NCBI GenBank assembly: GCA_029881995.1
Contig: JAOULO010000001.1
Location: forward strand, 1-64,000
Direction of reading: 5' to 3'
Origin: Gammaproteobacteria bacterium
GTDB lineage: Bacteria; Pseudomonadota; Gammaproteobacteria; UBA6429; Thiohalophilaceae
DNA length: 64,000 bases
Shown: positions 1 to 9,097 of the stretch, piece after piece
How positions within the stretch are numbered: position 1 is the first letter of the stretch
How the letters are laid out: every line of letters starts with the position of its first letter
Program-made: the position numbers and the translations under genes
The notes under the pieces: model-generated
Database searches by the model: none
What the model saw: only the letters and a program-made list of their open reading frames with translations
What the model was told of the DNA's origin: nothing

Positions 1-766
1 GGCCGGTCATTTCCAGCGCCATGGGTTCAATTTCCTGTATCTTAAACTCGGTATTTATGCCGTGTTCAGCCCGATTGGCCAGGATATTTGCAATATGGAC
101 AATACAGATTTCTATGGTCAGCTCAGTAACAGCCTTTGGCCGGTGGTGATACATCACGGAATTACACAGGCTTTCTGGCATATTCCATTCCTTAAGCAGG
201 ACCCCTCCTACCTCGGCATGGTCAAAACCCAGTACCGCCTGTTCGATATCAAAATCAAATTTCTTTTTCTTCTCGACCCGCTTGATAACTTCACGAGATT
301 CATCAATCAGTTTGTTCGTAATAACCAGTTTGCCAATATCATGTAACAGACCGGCAACAAACAGGCGTTCGCTGTGCAGCACATTACACTTTTGGGCCAG
401 TAGCTGTGACACCACACCACAGTAAACACTGTGACGCCAGAAGTTAACCAGATTAAGCACATCATTAGGTAACTTGGAGAAAGACTCTACGGCGGAGGCG
501 GCCAGCACCAGACCTCGTAGTTCACGCAGGCCAATTACCGTCACGGCTCGGGACACCGTTTCGATACGGGCCTGAAAACCATAGAAGGCACTATTCACGA
601 TTTTAAGAAGTCTTGCAGTGAGACTGGTGTCCTGTGAAATCACTTTGCCGATCTCGGTGGCATTCACACCAGGATCATCCATCATTTCATTTACCCGGAT
701 ACAGACTTCGGGAAGGGAAACCAGTCGAACTACACCAGATACGAGTTCCTGCGGGGTCAAGGTCAA
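1..766 (-). CDS. HDOD-domain signalling protein, 3' end cut by window edge
   Basis: Reading the minus strand gives one continuous frame of about 255 residues that runs off the left edge. It shows an HDOD fold: an early helical region with 'SQDTSLTARLLKIVNSAFYG', then 'LLHDIGKLVI' near residue 145 and a 'YHHRP' segment near residue 200. HDOD proteins are non-catalytic relatives of HD phosphohydrolases and usually act in regulation of motility, c-di-GMP signalling or stress. I chose the TTG at 766 because an in-frame TAG lies five codons upstream and no ATG precedes the domain; a second TTG is at 760. No output domain is visible, but the C-terminus is missing. The gene lies downstream of two small exported proteins on the same strand, after a gap of about 105 bases. 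Family call is firm; the exact start is not. Confidence 0.85.
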   Translation of the reverse strand, partial: MTLTPQELVSGVVRLVSLPEVCIRVNEMMDDPGVNATEIGKVISQDTSLTARLLKIVNSAFYGFQARIETVSRAVTVIGLRELRGLVLAASAVESFSKLPNDVLNLVNFWRHSVYCGVVSQLLAQKCNVLHSERLFVAGLLHDIGKLVITNKLIDESREVIKRVEKKKKFDFDIEQAVLGFDHAEVGGVLLKEWNMPESLCNSVMYHHRPKAVTELTIEICIVHIANILANRAEHGINTEFKIQEIEPMALEMTG

Positions 767-871
767 TCTCCAGTCATACTATATAAATACTTCTTATATA
801 ACGACTGCAGCGGATGGGTCTTTAGGGTGGTTAATGTAGGGATTTATCCCAGTCGAGTTATCAGGTAAGCA

Positions 872-1396
872 TTAAAACCCTGATTCTTCGAGCCTTTGTA
901 GGGATTGTTGGGCAATAGCGGCAATATCTGGATCCGTGTCTTTTTGTAGTATTATTAATATTTCCTTATTTGAATTAAGGTTTTGAGCCACTTCAATACG
1001 AATTTGGGCCTGTGTATCTCTTGCCAGAATCTTTAAGGCCGAAACGGGCACATATTCAAACCGGGCCACAACACTTCGAACAGAAATGTCTTTATCTTTA
1101 GCCAGAACCAGAAACGTCCTTTCATGGGTACCCAGGTTGGTAGCAACACCGATGCGTACCTGAGGATGAGGATCTGAGGCCAGTTCGTGAAGTAACTCTC
1201 TTGGACTACGGCGGTTCCGGGCCAGCACCTGCCTGACCTCCCAGTGGGAGCTTTCTGATAATTTCCATAATCGCGAGGCTGAGGTACCAGGATGCCCTGC
1301 TTCTCGCATTTGCAGATCAAACTCAGAAGCAAACACTGTGCCTGTATGTAGCGCCAGAAAAAAAATTAAAAACTGTATTCTTATAGAACCAGACAT
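872..1396 (-). CDS. exported HEAT-like / leucine-rich-repeat-variant protein
   Basis: This 174-residue protein has an N-terminal signal peptide (about residues 1-23, cleavage after 'TVFA'). It is followed by four or five degenerate helical repeats of about 24 residues. The repeat signature is 'VRxxxARN...PxELLxxLAxDPxxxVRxxVAxNxxT', seen at about residues 53, 77, 101 and 125. This is the pattern of LRV/HEAT-like repeat proteins, which bind other proteins or act as scaffolds. The stop is two bases before the region of the DUF302 gene on the same strand, so the two are very likely co-transcribed. Function is unknown; only the repeat fold and export are supported. Confidence 0.75.
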   Translation of the reverse strand: MSGSIRIQFLIFFLALHTGTVFASEFDLQMREAGHPGTSASRLWKLSESSHWEVRQVLARNRRSPRELLHELASDPHPQVRIGVATNLGTHERTFLVLAKDKDISVRSVVARFEYVPVSALKILARDTQAQIRIEVAQNLNSNKEILIILQKDTDPDIAAIAQQSLQRLEESGF

Positions 1397-1398
1397 AA

Positions 1399-1872
1399 TT
1401 ACTGAGCGACTTCCTCAACAATGCTTTTCATCAAGTCTTCAACCTTTTGTAAGGATGTTCTGGAAGCCTTATCGCCAACCAATGTAGGTCGTCGGAAGGA
1501 AAGATAGGTTTTGTTTTTTTCACCAGGTAAACTGTATACCGCGATAATATAAGGACAGAACACAATATTATGGGGGTCGGCTTCCATGGTGGCCCGAGAA
1601 ACGGTGGCACTGCAAAACTCAAAGGCCTCAGCATGCTCGAATACCTTTTTCTTGGCACCAACATCCTTCCCGGTTCTGGCCAGCATGGCCCCGATATGGG
1701 AAATGTTGTTGATCTTAATTCCCCTACCCGTAATAGCTAGCTCAAGATCATCCCTGACAAACTCATAACTGTTATTAACCACATACATACGCATATAACT
1801 ATCTCGATCCGGGGCCGCCTGCAGAATCCCACTGCAGAGTAACAGGACTAGTACAATATATTTACGCATCAC
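1399..1872 (-). CDS. exported DUF302-family protein
   Basis: The 157-residue product has a signal peptide ending near residue 19 ('GILQA'). The body contains 'YEFVRDDLELAITGRGIKI' and 'HIGAMLARTGKDVG', which resemble the start of DUF302 domains. A later segment 'EFCSATVSRATMEADPHNIV' is also DUF302-like. DUF302 proteins are small, frequently exported and common in sulfur-oxidising and other proteobacteria; no reaction is established. A cysteine pair (about residues 91 and 108) sits in the conserved part. It lies immediately upstream of the HEAT-like gene with a two-base gap. The upstream region faces the response-regulator gene, so the promoter lies in the 172-base divergent gap. Confidence 0.7.
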   Translation of the reverse strand: MMRKYIVLVLLLCSGILQAAPDRDSYMRMYVVNNSYEFVRDDLELAITGRGIKINNISHIGAMLARTGKDVGAKKKVFEHAEAFEFCSATVSRATMEADPHNIVFCPYIIAVYSLPGEKNKTYLSFRRPTLVGDKASRTSLQKVEDLMKSIVEEVAQ

Positions 1873-2044
1873 GACCTCCGGTTTAACCAGTTTTATAAAT
1901 AAGCCTGTCCAAGCTACGATAATACATCGTCAAATGCAAGGTCATGATAAACCTTGTCGCTTGGCAATACATGATGTAAGCGCTATGCTTTTGCTAGATT
2001 GACAATAAAATAAATACCTGCTTCAGGGACATAACTTTAATAAC

Positions 2045-3148
2045 GTGCCAAAACAAACCATAAAACCTCGTATTCTGGTTGTCGACGACTCAAAAGTCAT
2101 GCGGCGTGCCATCAGTAAGATACTGAGTAAAGAATACGATGTGATAGAGGCAGAACATGGCGAAGACGCCTGGACCCTGTTATTGAACGACAATACCATC
2201 CAGGTGGTATTTACTGATCTGGGTATGCCCTACCTGGATGGCTATGGACTGCTGGAACGAATTCGCTCCTCAGATGAATCTCGCTTAAAAGAACTCCCGG
2301 TAATCATTATCACTGGACAGGAAGATGATGAAAAGGCCCAACAAGATGCACTCAATTCTGGTGCCACTGATTTTATCAGTAAGCCCTTCGAGTCGGTTCA
2401 GCTAAAGGCAAGAGCCAGTGCGCATGTCCGCTTTGAACAAACAGCCCGCAAACTGACTGAAACATCTGAAAAACTGGAATCGCAGGCTGCGATTGATGAA
2501 AGTACCGGCCTGGGAGGTAGACAATATTTCTGCAAAACAGCTGATGAAACTCTGGCTTATATTAAACGCAATGGTGGCCGGTTAATTCTGGTTCGTATGG
2601 ACATTGATAATTTTGATTTTATCTTTATAAAAAATGGCAAAACCATTGCCGATAAAATGATTTCCACTGTTGGTAAACGTCTATCCAAAATGGTACGTAA
2701 CGAAGACAAGCTGGCACGTGTCGGCCTGGCAAAGTTTGCATTATTGCTTCTGTCTAATAATCTTGATGACACAAAAAAACTGGCCGAACGAATTCGCAAA
2801 GACATTGCTTCACTCAGTTTCAAGTCTGGCAAAAAAAACCTCAAGATCACGGTCAGTATCAGTATTCTGGAACCACAGATCGATCAGGATTCTGATATTA
2901 AAACCCTGATGGCGCAGGCGGAATCCTACCTGGATGATCTTACCATCAAAGGCGGAAATGCGGTTGCCTGTAACTCAACCGTGGTGGATATCCTTGGGAT
3001 CAGCGGTATGCACTATGTCGATGTCACCACGGCTATTCGTCTGGTCAACGAGGGGCGTCATGAGTTGGTTCGTCCCCATATGGATAAGCTACTTAACGAA
3101 CTCCACCCCTTGCTTGAGTTCCTAACAAGTGAGAAAGAAAAAGACTAG
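2045..3148 (+). CDS. response regulator with degenerate GGDEF domain
   Basis: The 367-residue protein begins with a receiver domain (residues 8-125): acidic pocket D14-D15, phosphoacceptor D58 in 'FTDLGMP', T in 'IITGQ' and K in 'SKPF'. A GGDEF-like domain covers about residues 150-310 and keeps the upstream 'MDIDNF' strand. However, the signature loop reads 'VGLAKFALL' where GGDEF should be, so it should not make c-di-GMP. It may bind GTP or act as a protein-interaction module. The start is a GTG at 2045. The stop is five bases from the convergent sorbosone-dehydrogenase-like gene. The C-terminal 50 residues form a short helical tail. Confidence 0.85.
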   Translation: MPKQTIKPRILVVDDSKVMRRAISKILSKEYDVIEAEHGEDAWTLLLNDNTIQVVFTDLGMPYLDGYGLLERIRSSDESRLKELPVIIITGQEDDEKAQQDALNSGATDFISKPFESVQLKARASAHVRFEQTARKLTETSEKLESQAAIDESTGLGGRQYFCKTADETLAYIKRNGGRLILVRMDIDNFDFIFIKNGKTIADKMISTVGKRLSKMVRNEDKLARVGLAKFALLLLSNNLDDTKKLAERIRKDIASLSFKSGKKNLKITVSISILEPQIDQDSDIKTLMAQAESYLDDLTIKGGNAVACNSTVVDILGISGMHYVDVTTAIRLVNEGRHELVRPHMDKLLNELHPLLEFLTSEKEKD

Positions 3149-3153
3149 TCCCA

Positions 3154-4680
3154 TCACTGATCGATAACCTGTTTTTTTACCGGTGCAAATGGATCCACAG
3201 AATCTGACTTTTCCTGTTCTGCCCGCTTACGTATTTTTTCTATCAGTTCAGCCGGTGGCCCATTTTCTTTATATACCTGAGTTTCCACAGCACCTGATTC
3301 AGGCGGTTCAGAAATTTCATTCTCAATTGTCTCTACCTGCTGATTGTTTTTATCCTGTATAAGGCGTTCGTGTATACCTTTTGGAGGCTCAGGAGATTTA
3401 GACTGTTTGTTGACTGCTGTAACTGTCTTCTGTTTGGGGGGTTGTTGTTGTGACGGTGCTTGTATTTCCGGCTGTACGCGCTGCTGTATCTGAGGCTGTC
3501 TAATTGTTTGCTCTGTTTTGTGTTCTTGCATGGGTTTACTTTGAAAAGAGGTTTGTGTTGCTGGTATCACTACTGGAGATGCTAGCTTGTTCTCATCATA
3601 ATAAATTCTGTAGATTGCCCCAGCCTTATCATCAGAAATCAGTAAACTACCATCTGGCATTTGTTCAATATCAACGGGTCGTCCCCAGGCCTGCTGTCCC
3701 TGCAACCAACCTTGGGCAAAACTTTCATAGCTCACAGCCTTGTTACCTTTAAGACGTACCATACTGATTCGATAACCAGTTTTAGTACTTCTATTCCGTG
3801 AACCATGCTCAGCGATAAATACCTGCTTATGATACTCATTAGGAAACATCTTTCCGGTATAGAAGCGCATTCCTAAAGCAGCCACATAGGCTCCAAGTTT
3901 TTGTACCGGTGGTACATACTCACTACAACTGTGTCCAAGACCAAATTCTGGATCGATGACCTCACCACCATGACAATATGGAAAACCAAAATGCTGGCCT
4001 TCATCACTGGCCCGGTTCAATTCATCAGGTGGCAGGTCGTCCCCTAACATGTCCCTGCCATTGTCGGTAAACCAGAGGTCTTTAGTATCAGGATGCCAGT
4101 CAAAACCCACTGTATTACGAACCCCACTGGCATAATTCTCATGCTGTGTACCATCCAGATTGAGGCGAGTTATTACCGCATACCCATATTCAATACACAC
4201 ATTACAGGGTGCACCAATAGGAACATAGAGCTTATTGTCCGGGCCAATACGAATAAACTTCCAGCCATGATGGGTATCCGCTGGAAAATCAGTACTGATC
4301 ACAATTGGTGTCGGAGGACGATGCAGATGATATTCGATGTCATCGAATCGTAATATACGATTAATCTCTGCGACATAGAGTGCGCCATTATAAAAAGCCA
4401 CTCCATTTGGTGAATTCAGCCCGCTTGCAATGACGTAAACCTTGTCTGCCTGTCCGTCCTGATCTCGATCCAGCACTGCATAGACCTTTCCAGCATGACG
4501 ACTACCGACAAACAGAGTGCCAGACGGACTAATGCTCATGGAACGAGCATTAGGTACTTCACCCGAATAAAGTGAGATATGAAATCCAGCCGGTAAGCTG
4601 ATTTGATTTAAAGGGAGTTCACGCGCCCCAGCCGGTAAAATAACCAGAGCTAGTACAATACCTGTCAGCCATTTTTGCAT
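3154..4680 (-). CDS. exported sorbosone/glucose-dehydrogenase-like beta-propeller protein
   Basis: About 508 residues. A signal peptide (MQKWLTGIVLALVILPAGA) leads into a six-bladed propeller typical of PQQ-dependent soluble glucose/sorbosone dehydrogenases. Family landmarks are 'LYVAEINRILRFD', 'HHGWKF', 'GVRNTVGFDWHP', 'LWFTDNGRDMLGDD', 'FGFPYCHGG' and 'LISDDKAGAIYRI'. The likely reaction is oxidation of an aldose or similar substrate in the periplasm, but the substrate cannot be read from sequence. After about residue 375 comes a Pro/Gln/Lys/Glu-rich tail of 130 residues with low complexity, absent from classical family members. The start at 4680 is preferred over the longer 4725 because GGAG lies seven bases upstream and the signal peptide begins exactly there. 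Confidence 0.85.
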   Translation of the reverse strand: MQKWLTGIVLALVILPAGARELPLNQISLPAGFHISLYSGEVPNARSMSISPSGTLFVGSRHAGKVYAVLDRDQDGQADKVYVIASGLNSPNGVAFYNGALYVAEINRILRFDDIEYHLHRPPTPIVISTDFPADTHHGWKFIRIGPDNKLYVPIGAPCNVCIEYGYAVITRLNLDGTQHENYASGVRNTVGFDWHPDTKDLWFTDNGRDMLGDDLPPDELNRASDEGQHFGFPYCHGGEVIDPEFGLGHSCSEYVPPVQKLGAYVAALGMRFYTGKMFPNEYHKQVFIAEHGSRNRSTKTGYRISMVRLKGNKAVSYESFAQGWLQGQQAWGRPVDIEQMPDGSLLISDDKAGAIYRIYYDENKLASPVVIPATQTSFQSKPMQEHKTEQTIRQPQIQQRVQPEIQAPSQQQPPKQKTVTAVNKQSKSPEPPKGIHERLIQDKNNQQVETIENEISEPPESGAVETQVYKENGPPAELIEKIRKRAEQEKSDSVDPFAPVKKQVIDQ

Positions 4681-4769
4681 TGCCACACTCCAGCAGATCA
4701 CATCTGTAAAAAGGTTAGCCACCAACCTCCCAGAGGCAAGGTCAACTATACGGCAATATGGAAAATTTC

Positions 4770-5987
4770 TTACAACTTCTTAAAAATAAGTGTGGCGTTA
4801 GTACCACCAAAACCAAAGCTGTTGGACATGGCGCATTGTATATTGGCGTTATCGATGCGCTGACGAGCAATGGGATAGCCCTCTGCGCCGGGATCAAGGT
4901 CACCGATATTGGCAGATTCCGCTACAAAATCCGCTTCCATCATTAACAAGGAATAAATCGCCTCATTAACACCGGCCGCCCCCAGGGCATGCCCCGTTAA
5001 TGACTTGGTGGCATTTATCATAGGTATATTATCGCTAAACACTTCCTTGATCGCTTCCAGTTCACGGATGTCACCAACGGGAGTACTGGTACCATGGGTA
5101 TTAATGTAGTCCACCTGGCAGTCTATGGTCGACATGGCCTGTTGCATACAACGCACAGCTCCTTCGCCAGAAGGTGCCACCATATCGAAACCATCTGATG
5201 TGGCACCATAGCCCACCAGTTCGGCATAAATTTTTGCCCCACGGGCTTTGGCATGTTCCAGTTCTTCCAAAACCAGCACACCACCACCACCGGAAATAAC
5301 AAAACCATCACGATTGACGTCAAAGGCGCGTGAAGCCGTTTCAGGTGCATCATTATATTTGGATGACATGGCGCCCATGGCGTCAAATAAAACGGAAAGC
5401 GTCCAGTGAAGCTCTTCACCACCACCGGCAAAGACAATGTCCTGTTTCCCAAACTGGATCAGTTCAGCCCCATTACCAATACAATGCGCACTGGTCGAAC
5501 AGGCTGAGGTAATCGAATAGTTCACACCCTTGATCTTAAATGGTGTTGCAAGGCAGGCAGAATTGGTGCTGGACATACCACGAGTTACCATATATGGACC
5601 AATTCGTTTAACGCCCTTGGCACGCAGAATGTCTGCAGCATCAACAATGTTCTGAGTAGAGGGACCACCCGAACCGACAATCAGTCCGGTACGAGGATTG
5701 GAGATATCCTTGTCTTCCAGGCCAGAATCATCAATCGCCTGTTGCATGGCCAGATAGTTATACGCAGCACCATCACCCATAAAGCGCTTGAGTTTACGGT
5801 CGATCATCTCACTGAGATCGATCTTCAGGCTGCCATGGACTTGTGAGCGAAACCCACGCTCAGCATATTCTTCACTAAATTCAATTCCGGAACGTCCTTC
5901 CCGCAGGGATTCGGTGACCTCTTCCTTATTGTTACCAATACTGGAAACAATCCCGATACCCGTAACAACAACTCGACGCAATGTCAT
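4770..5987 (-). CDS. fabB: 3-oxoacyl-ACP synthase I (FabB)
   Basis: The 405-residue protein is a full-length condensing enzyme that elongates acyl-ACP with malonyl-ACP in the cytoplasm. The nucleophile cysteine is in '[11 protein letters not shown]' (about residue 163). The two catalytic histidines are in '[11 protein letters not shown]' and '[12 protein letters not shown]'. Length and the immediate upstream fabA (15-base gap) identify it as FabB rather than FabF. Together FabA and FabB make the unsaturated branch of fatty-acid synthesis. This pairing is a hallmark of Gammaproteobacteria and some Alphaproteobacteria. Confidence 0.95.
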   Translation of the reverse strand: MTLRRVVVTGIGIVSSIGNNKEEVTESLREGRSGIEFSEEYAERGFRSQVHGSLKIDLSEMIDRKLKRFMGDGAAYNYLAMQQAIDDSGLEDKDISNPRTGLIVGSGGPSTQNIVDAADILRAKGVKRIGPYMVTRGMSSTNSACLATPFKIKGVNYSITSACSTSAHCIGNGAELIQFGKQDIVFAGGGEELHWTLSVLFDAMGAMSSKYNDAPETASRAFDVNRDGFVISGGGGVLVLEELEHAKARGAKIYAELVGYGATSDGFDMVAPSGEGAVRCMQQAMSTIDCQVDYINTHGTSTPVGDIRELEAIKEVFSDNIPMINATKSLTGHALGAAGVNEAIYSLLMMEADFVAESANIGDLDPGAEGYPIARQRIDNANIQCAMSNSFGFGGTNATLIFKKL

Positions 5988-6002
5988 TACTAAACGCTCC
6001 TC

Positions 6003-6542
6003 TTAGAAACCTTCTGTGGAAGTAAACAGTCCCACACGTAAATCACTCGCAGTATATATTTCGCGGCCATCGGCCAACATACGCGCATCACCGATACCCA
6101 TAAACAGCTTTCGCATAATGACCCGTTTAAGGTCAACCTGATAAGTAACCAGTTTGGTTTTGGGGGTCACCTGTCCGGTGAACTTTACCTCTCCAGCACC
6201 CAGGGCTCGACCGTGACCGGGGCCACCCATCCAGCCGAGATAAAAACCAATCAGTTGCCAAAGCGCATCCAGGCCCAGACAACCTGGCATGACGGGGTCA
6301 CCCTCAAAATGACATTCAAAAAACCACAGGTCAGGAGTAACATCCAGTTCAGCGATGACCTGACCCTTGCCGTATTTACCACCGTTTTCATTTATTTCAA
6401 CGATTCGGTTAAACATCAACATTGGCGGCAGGGGTAACTGGGCATTACCAGGACCGAATAGATTGCCTTTACCGCAATCAATTAATTCATCTCGTGTGTA
6501 ACTGGATTTTTTATCAAATGTCATTAGGTTTGCGCTGCTCAT
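6003..6542 (-). CDS. fabA: 3-hydroxydecanoyl-ACP dehydratase/isomerase (FabA)
   Basis: FabA dehydrates 3-hydroxydecanoyl-ACP and isomerises the trans-2 to the cis-3 double bond, starting unsaturated fatty acids. The hot-dog fold shows the active-site histidine in '[11 protein letters not shown]' and the aspartate in 'LGLDALWQ'. ATG 6542 opens the longest ATG-initiated frame (179 residues). The internal ATG at 6524 gives 173 residues and aligns better with the usual FabA N-terminus (about 172 residues), so 6524 is a serious alternative. Neither has a clear ribosome binding site. It is first in the fabA-fabB pair. Confidence 0.95.
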   Translation of the reverse strand: MSSANLMTFDKKSSYTRDELIDCGKGNLFGPGNAQLPLPPMLMFNRIVEINENGGKYGKGQVIAELDVTPDLWFFECHFEGDPVMPGCLGLDALWQLIGFYLGWMGGPGHGRALGAGEVKFTGQVTPKTKLVTYQVDLKRVIMRKLFMGIGDARMLADGREIYTASDLRVGLFTSTEGF

Positions 6543-6545
6543 CAA

Positions 6546-6780
6546 GTGGCCATCAAATTGTGGATTAGAATGTAAAATAGTCGAAAATCAGGAATATGGA
6601 AGTCAACATCATCCGGAGTACTTTATCGGTCGTTGTAGAAAGCCTTTTATAGTCAATTAGTTATTATTTTCGCCTGTAAGGATGGGCTATTGTAACGCCC
6701 CTGTTTGATGAAAAAAAGCGCCAATCAGACCCAATTCCTCATATATCAAAGGTCAATTGGGTCTTTTCAGGTAAATAATA
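6546..6780 (-). promoter_or_regulatory. fabA upstream region
   Basis: This 235-base gap separates lpxA from fabA, both on the minus strand, so it must hold the fabA promoter. On the minus strand a TTGACT (about 100 bases before fabA) and several AT-rich hexamers could serve as promoter elements, but none is convincing alone. A hairpin at the lpxA side is listed separately. I cannot identify a FabR or FadR operator by eye. Confidence 0.4.
6727..6764 (-). terminator. hairpin after lpxA, possible terminator
   Basis: A perfect 10-bp inverted repeat (AGACCCAATT at 6727-6736, AATTGGGTCT at 6755-6764) surrounds an 18-base loop. It begins 17 bases after the lpxA stop. In the direction of lpxA transcription a run of seven T follows about eight bases beyond the stem. 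The large loop and the gap to the T run make this a weak intrinsic terminator at best. On the plus strand the stem is followed directly by TTTT. Confidence 0.4.
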
Positions 6781-7563
6781 CTAGTCACCCTGTTTATCCC
6801 GATGAAACCCTCTTTTCGACTCTACGATAAAATCGACCAGGGCTTGAGCATACTCATTATCTATTGTTCTTAACCGGCTCAATTTCTCTTCAAGAGGTTG
6901 ACTGGTCCGAAACAGTATCTGATAGGCCTGTTTTAAGGCCTTGATACTTGCCAGCTTGAATCCCGCCCGTTTCAAGCCCACCAGATTCAGTCCATGGACT
7001 GTAGCAGGAACTCCATCAGTGATCATAAAGGGCAGACAATCTTGAGTAATTTTGCTATTTCCTCCCAGCATGGCAAAACTGCCAATCTTGCCAAACTGGT
7101 GAACCATCACCCCGCCAGAGATAAAGGCGCGATCATCAATATATACGTGCCCACCAATACCTGAACTTGGCGCAATAATAATATTATTACCGAGCTGACA
7201 ATCATGGCCGATGTGGACAAGGGCCATCAGATAATTCTCATTACCCAGTCGAGTGGCACCCTGGTCTTTGGTTGCACGGTTGATGGTCACCCCTTCTCGC
7301 AGGGTATTACCGTTACCGAGCTCTACATAGGTTGGTTTTTCAGTAAATCCAAGATCCTGGGGCAGGCCGCCCAGCACCACATGCTCTGCCAGTGTATTGT
7401 CATTACCAAGACGGGTGAGATTTTTTATGACGCTGTGGGCCGCAATCGAATTATTGTTCCCCAGCTTTACGTCAGCTTCGATAACAACATAGGGCCCAAT
7501 GGTATTCCCTTTGCCAAGTTCTGCCTTATCCGAAACAATAGCGGTTGGATGGATGTCGTTCAT
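6781..7563 (-). CDS. lpxA: UDP-N-acetylglucosamine acyltransferase-type hexapeptide enzyme (LpxA-like)
   Basis: The 260-residue protein is a left-handed beta-helix acyltransferase. Hexapeptide repeats fill residues 1-190. The LpxA signatures are 'GGLPQDLGF', the catalytic-histidine loop 'ALVHIGHDCQLGNN' and 'MVHQFGKIGSFAMLGG'. A helical C-terminus (about 195-255) carries 'GLKRAGF'. The usual reaction transfers 3-hydroxyacyl from ACP to UDP-GlcNAc, the first step of lipid A synthesis. It stands alone here, without lpxD, fabZ or lpxB, and its sequence is visibly divergent from the enterobacterial enzyme. A second LpxA-like paralogue elsewhere in the genome is therefore possible. Confidence 0.85.
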   Translation of the reverse strand: MNDIHPTAIVSDKAELGKGNTIGPYVVIEADVKLGNNNSIAAHSVIKNLTRLGNDNTLAEHVVLGGLPQDLGFTEKPTYVELGNGNTLREGVTINRATKDQGATRLGNENYLMALVHIGHDCQLGNNIIIAPSSGIGGHVYIDDRAFISGGVMVHQFGKIGSFAMLGGNSKITQDCLPFMITDGVPATVHGLNLVGLKRAGFKLASIKALKQAYQILFRTSQPLEEKLSRLRTIDNEYAQALVDFIVESKRGFHRDKQGD

Positions 7564-7607
7564 TCGTGAATTATAAATTTATTATTATAGTTCGTCTTAT
7601 TTTACAG

Positions 7608-7952
7608 TTATTTCTGATAACGCATCCGGGTGCCGTGTACCAGTGAAAGACCAATTTCTTCTGCCGTTAAGGCTTCAGGAAAATAGGTGCCGGATATTCT
7701 GGCGCCATTGATGCTGGCCCCTTCCAGTTTTGCCTGCCGAAGATCAAGTCCGCGTAAATCTGTCTGATGAAAATAACAATCAGAAAAATCCAGGCCCTCT
7801 GCTTCAATTCCACGTAAGTCAACATTTCGAAAATCACAGGCGACCAGATTTGAGGTTTTACCGGCCGCAATTTGCTGGTTAAATTCTTCTATTTTACCTT
7901 CTCGAAGTAATAGGTAGAGTGGGTCATCTTTTATTTGGGGTTTGGTCGTCAT
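7608..7952 (-). CDS. small pentapeptide-repeat protein
   Basis: The 114-residue product has an N-terminal helical stretch (about 1-35). Tandem pentapeptides of the A(D/N)LXX type follow at about residues 37-90, with 'CDFRNVDLRG', 'LDFSDCYFHQTDLRGLDL' and 'AKLEGASINGARISG'. These form a right-handed quadrilateral beta-helix. No signal peptide or membrane segment is visible, so it is probably cytoplasmic. It lies between lpxA and the radical SAM gene on the same strand with gaps of 44 and 65 bases. Function cannot be assigned. Confidence 0.8.
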   Translation of the reverse strand: MTTKPQIKDDPLYLLLREGKIEEFNQQIAAGKTSNLVACDFRNVDLRGIEAEGLDFSDCYFHQTDLRGLDLRQAKLEGASINGARISGTYFPEALTAEEIGLSLVHGTRMRYQK

Positions 7953-8017
7953 TTATTCACCTCACTTCCAGGTTTAGAGAGTTCTTTGGCTTATTCTAGG
8001 CTTATTTAACTTTAAGG

Positions 8018-9097
8018 CTACAATTTTTCCTGATCCGTCTCATATTTTTTTAATAAAATGCCTTCATCGCCACAACAGGAAGCTGCACACTTTTTCACCT
8101 GGTGTATGGAATCTGCACCACCTTCAAGATAACTGGCGACCGAAAGATTGGAATCGGCACAATCGCACCCCTTATCGTCATATACATAGACATTCTGAAG
8201 CCCTACCTCTGCGGCCAGCTGTGCCGTCTCATTCAATAAGTTACTGGGGGTGGCGGGTAGGTGGGCCAGTTTAAAGGAAGGAAAGAACTTGGTGATATGC
8301 CAGGGGCTGTCTGCGCCCAGGTTCTGATGAATCCACTTTGCAATGTTTTTCAGCATTTTCATATCGTCATTTCGTCTGGGAATGATATTTGTCCGGGTTT
8401 CCACATGGATACCCAACTGCTGTGCCTTGGCAATTGAACCCAATACCTGTTCCACCTTGGCCAGTTTGCAGATATCTTTATAAAATGAATCCTCAAGACT
8501 TTTAATGTCAGAACATAATACATCGATATGTGGCGCCATCAATTCCAGGGCTTCGTCAGTAACAAAGCTATTGGAGACATAAACCGTGTACAGCCCCTGC
8601 GCATGGGCCAGTTTGGAAACATCAAGTATATATTCCAGCCATACCGCCGGCTCAGAATAGGTAAAGGCAATCCCGTCGACCTTGTGTTTAATGGCCGTCT
8701 TCACCAGCTCTTCTGCTGAAACATAGGCGGCCGTTGATTCTCCTTTTGCCAAGTCATCCAGGGCCGTGACACCCCAGGAGATTTCCAGGTTGTGGCATCC
8801 ACCACAACGAAAATTACAACCATAGCTGCCCACAGACATGACGGTGGTTCCTGGTCGATAGTGTTTAACCGGCTTGTCCTCAATGGGCCCGATATCAATA
8901 GCAGAGAGAATGCCATAGGATAAGTTGTACAAGGTGCCATGGCGATTCACATGGGCCTGACAGAAACCTCTTTGGCCATGCTTTAAGCGACATCGCCAGA
9001 GACACAGATTACAACGAGTGGTGCCATCATCCAGCTGTTCCTGTAAAACAGTCGGCTGGAGTTGATATTCGGCAGCGGCTTTTCGAGATAAACTCAT
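8018..9097 (-). CDS. AmmeMemoRadiSam-type radical SAM enzyme
   Basis: About 359 residues. The radical SAM cluster is C-x3-C-x2-C in 'YGCNFRCGGCHN' (near residue 94 from this start). An extra cysteine group precedes it, 'CNLCLWRC' plus 'GFC', as expected for the AmmeMemoRadiSam system enzyme related to pyruvate-formate-lyase activases. The C-terminal part contains 'VYDDKGCDC' and a Cys-Cys pair near the end. The family is normally encoded with Memo-like and AMMECR1-like proteins, which are not in this window. The start at 9097 is preferred over 9112 because GAAGG lies seven bases upstream. This gives an ATGA overlap with the ATP-grasp stop, so the two are translationally coupled. The chemistry is unknown. 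Confidence 0.8.
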   Translation of the reverse strand: MSLSRKAAAEYQLQPTVLQEQLDDGTTRCNLCLWRCRLKHGQRGFCQAHVNRHGTLYNLSYGILSAIDIGPIEDKPVKHYRPGTTVMSVGSYGCNFRCGGCHNLEISWGVTALDDLAKGESTAAYVSAEELVKTAIKHKVDGIAFTYSEPAVWLEYILDVSKLAHAQGLYTVYVSNSFVTDEALELMAPHIDVLCSDIKSLEDSFYKDICKLAKVEQVLGSIAKAQQLGIHVETRTNIIPRRNDDMKMLKNIAKWIHQNLGADSPWHITKFFPSFKLAHLPATPSNLLNETAQLAAEVGLQNVYVYDDKGCDCADSNLSVASYLEGGADSIHQVKKCAASCCGDEGILLKKYETDQEKL

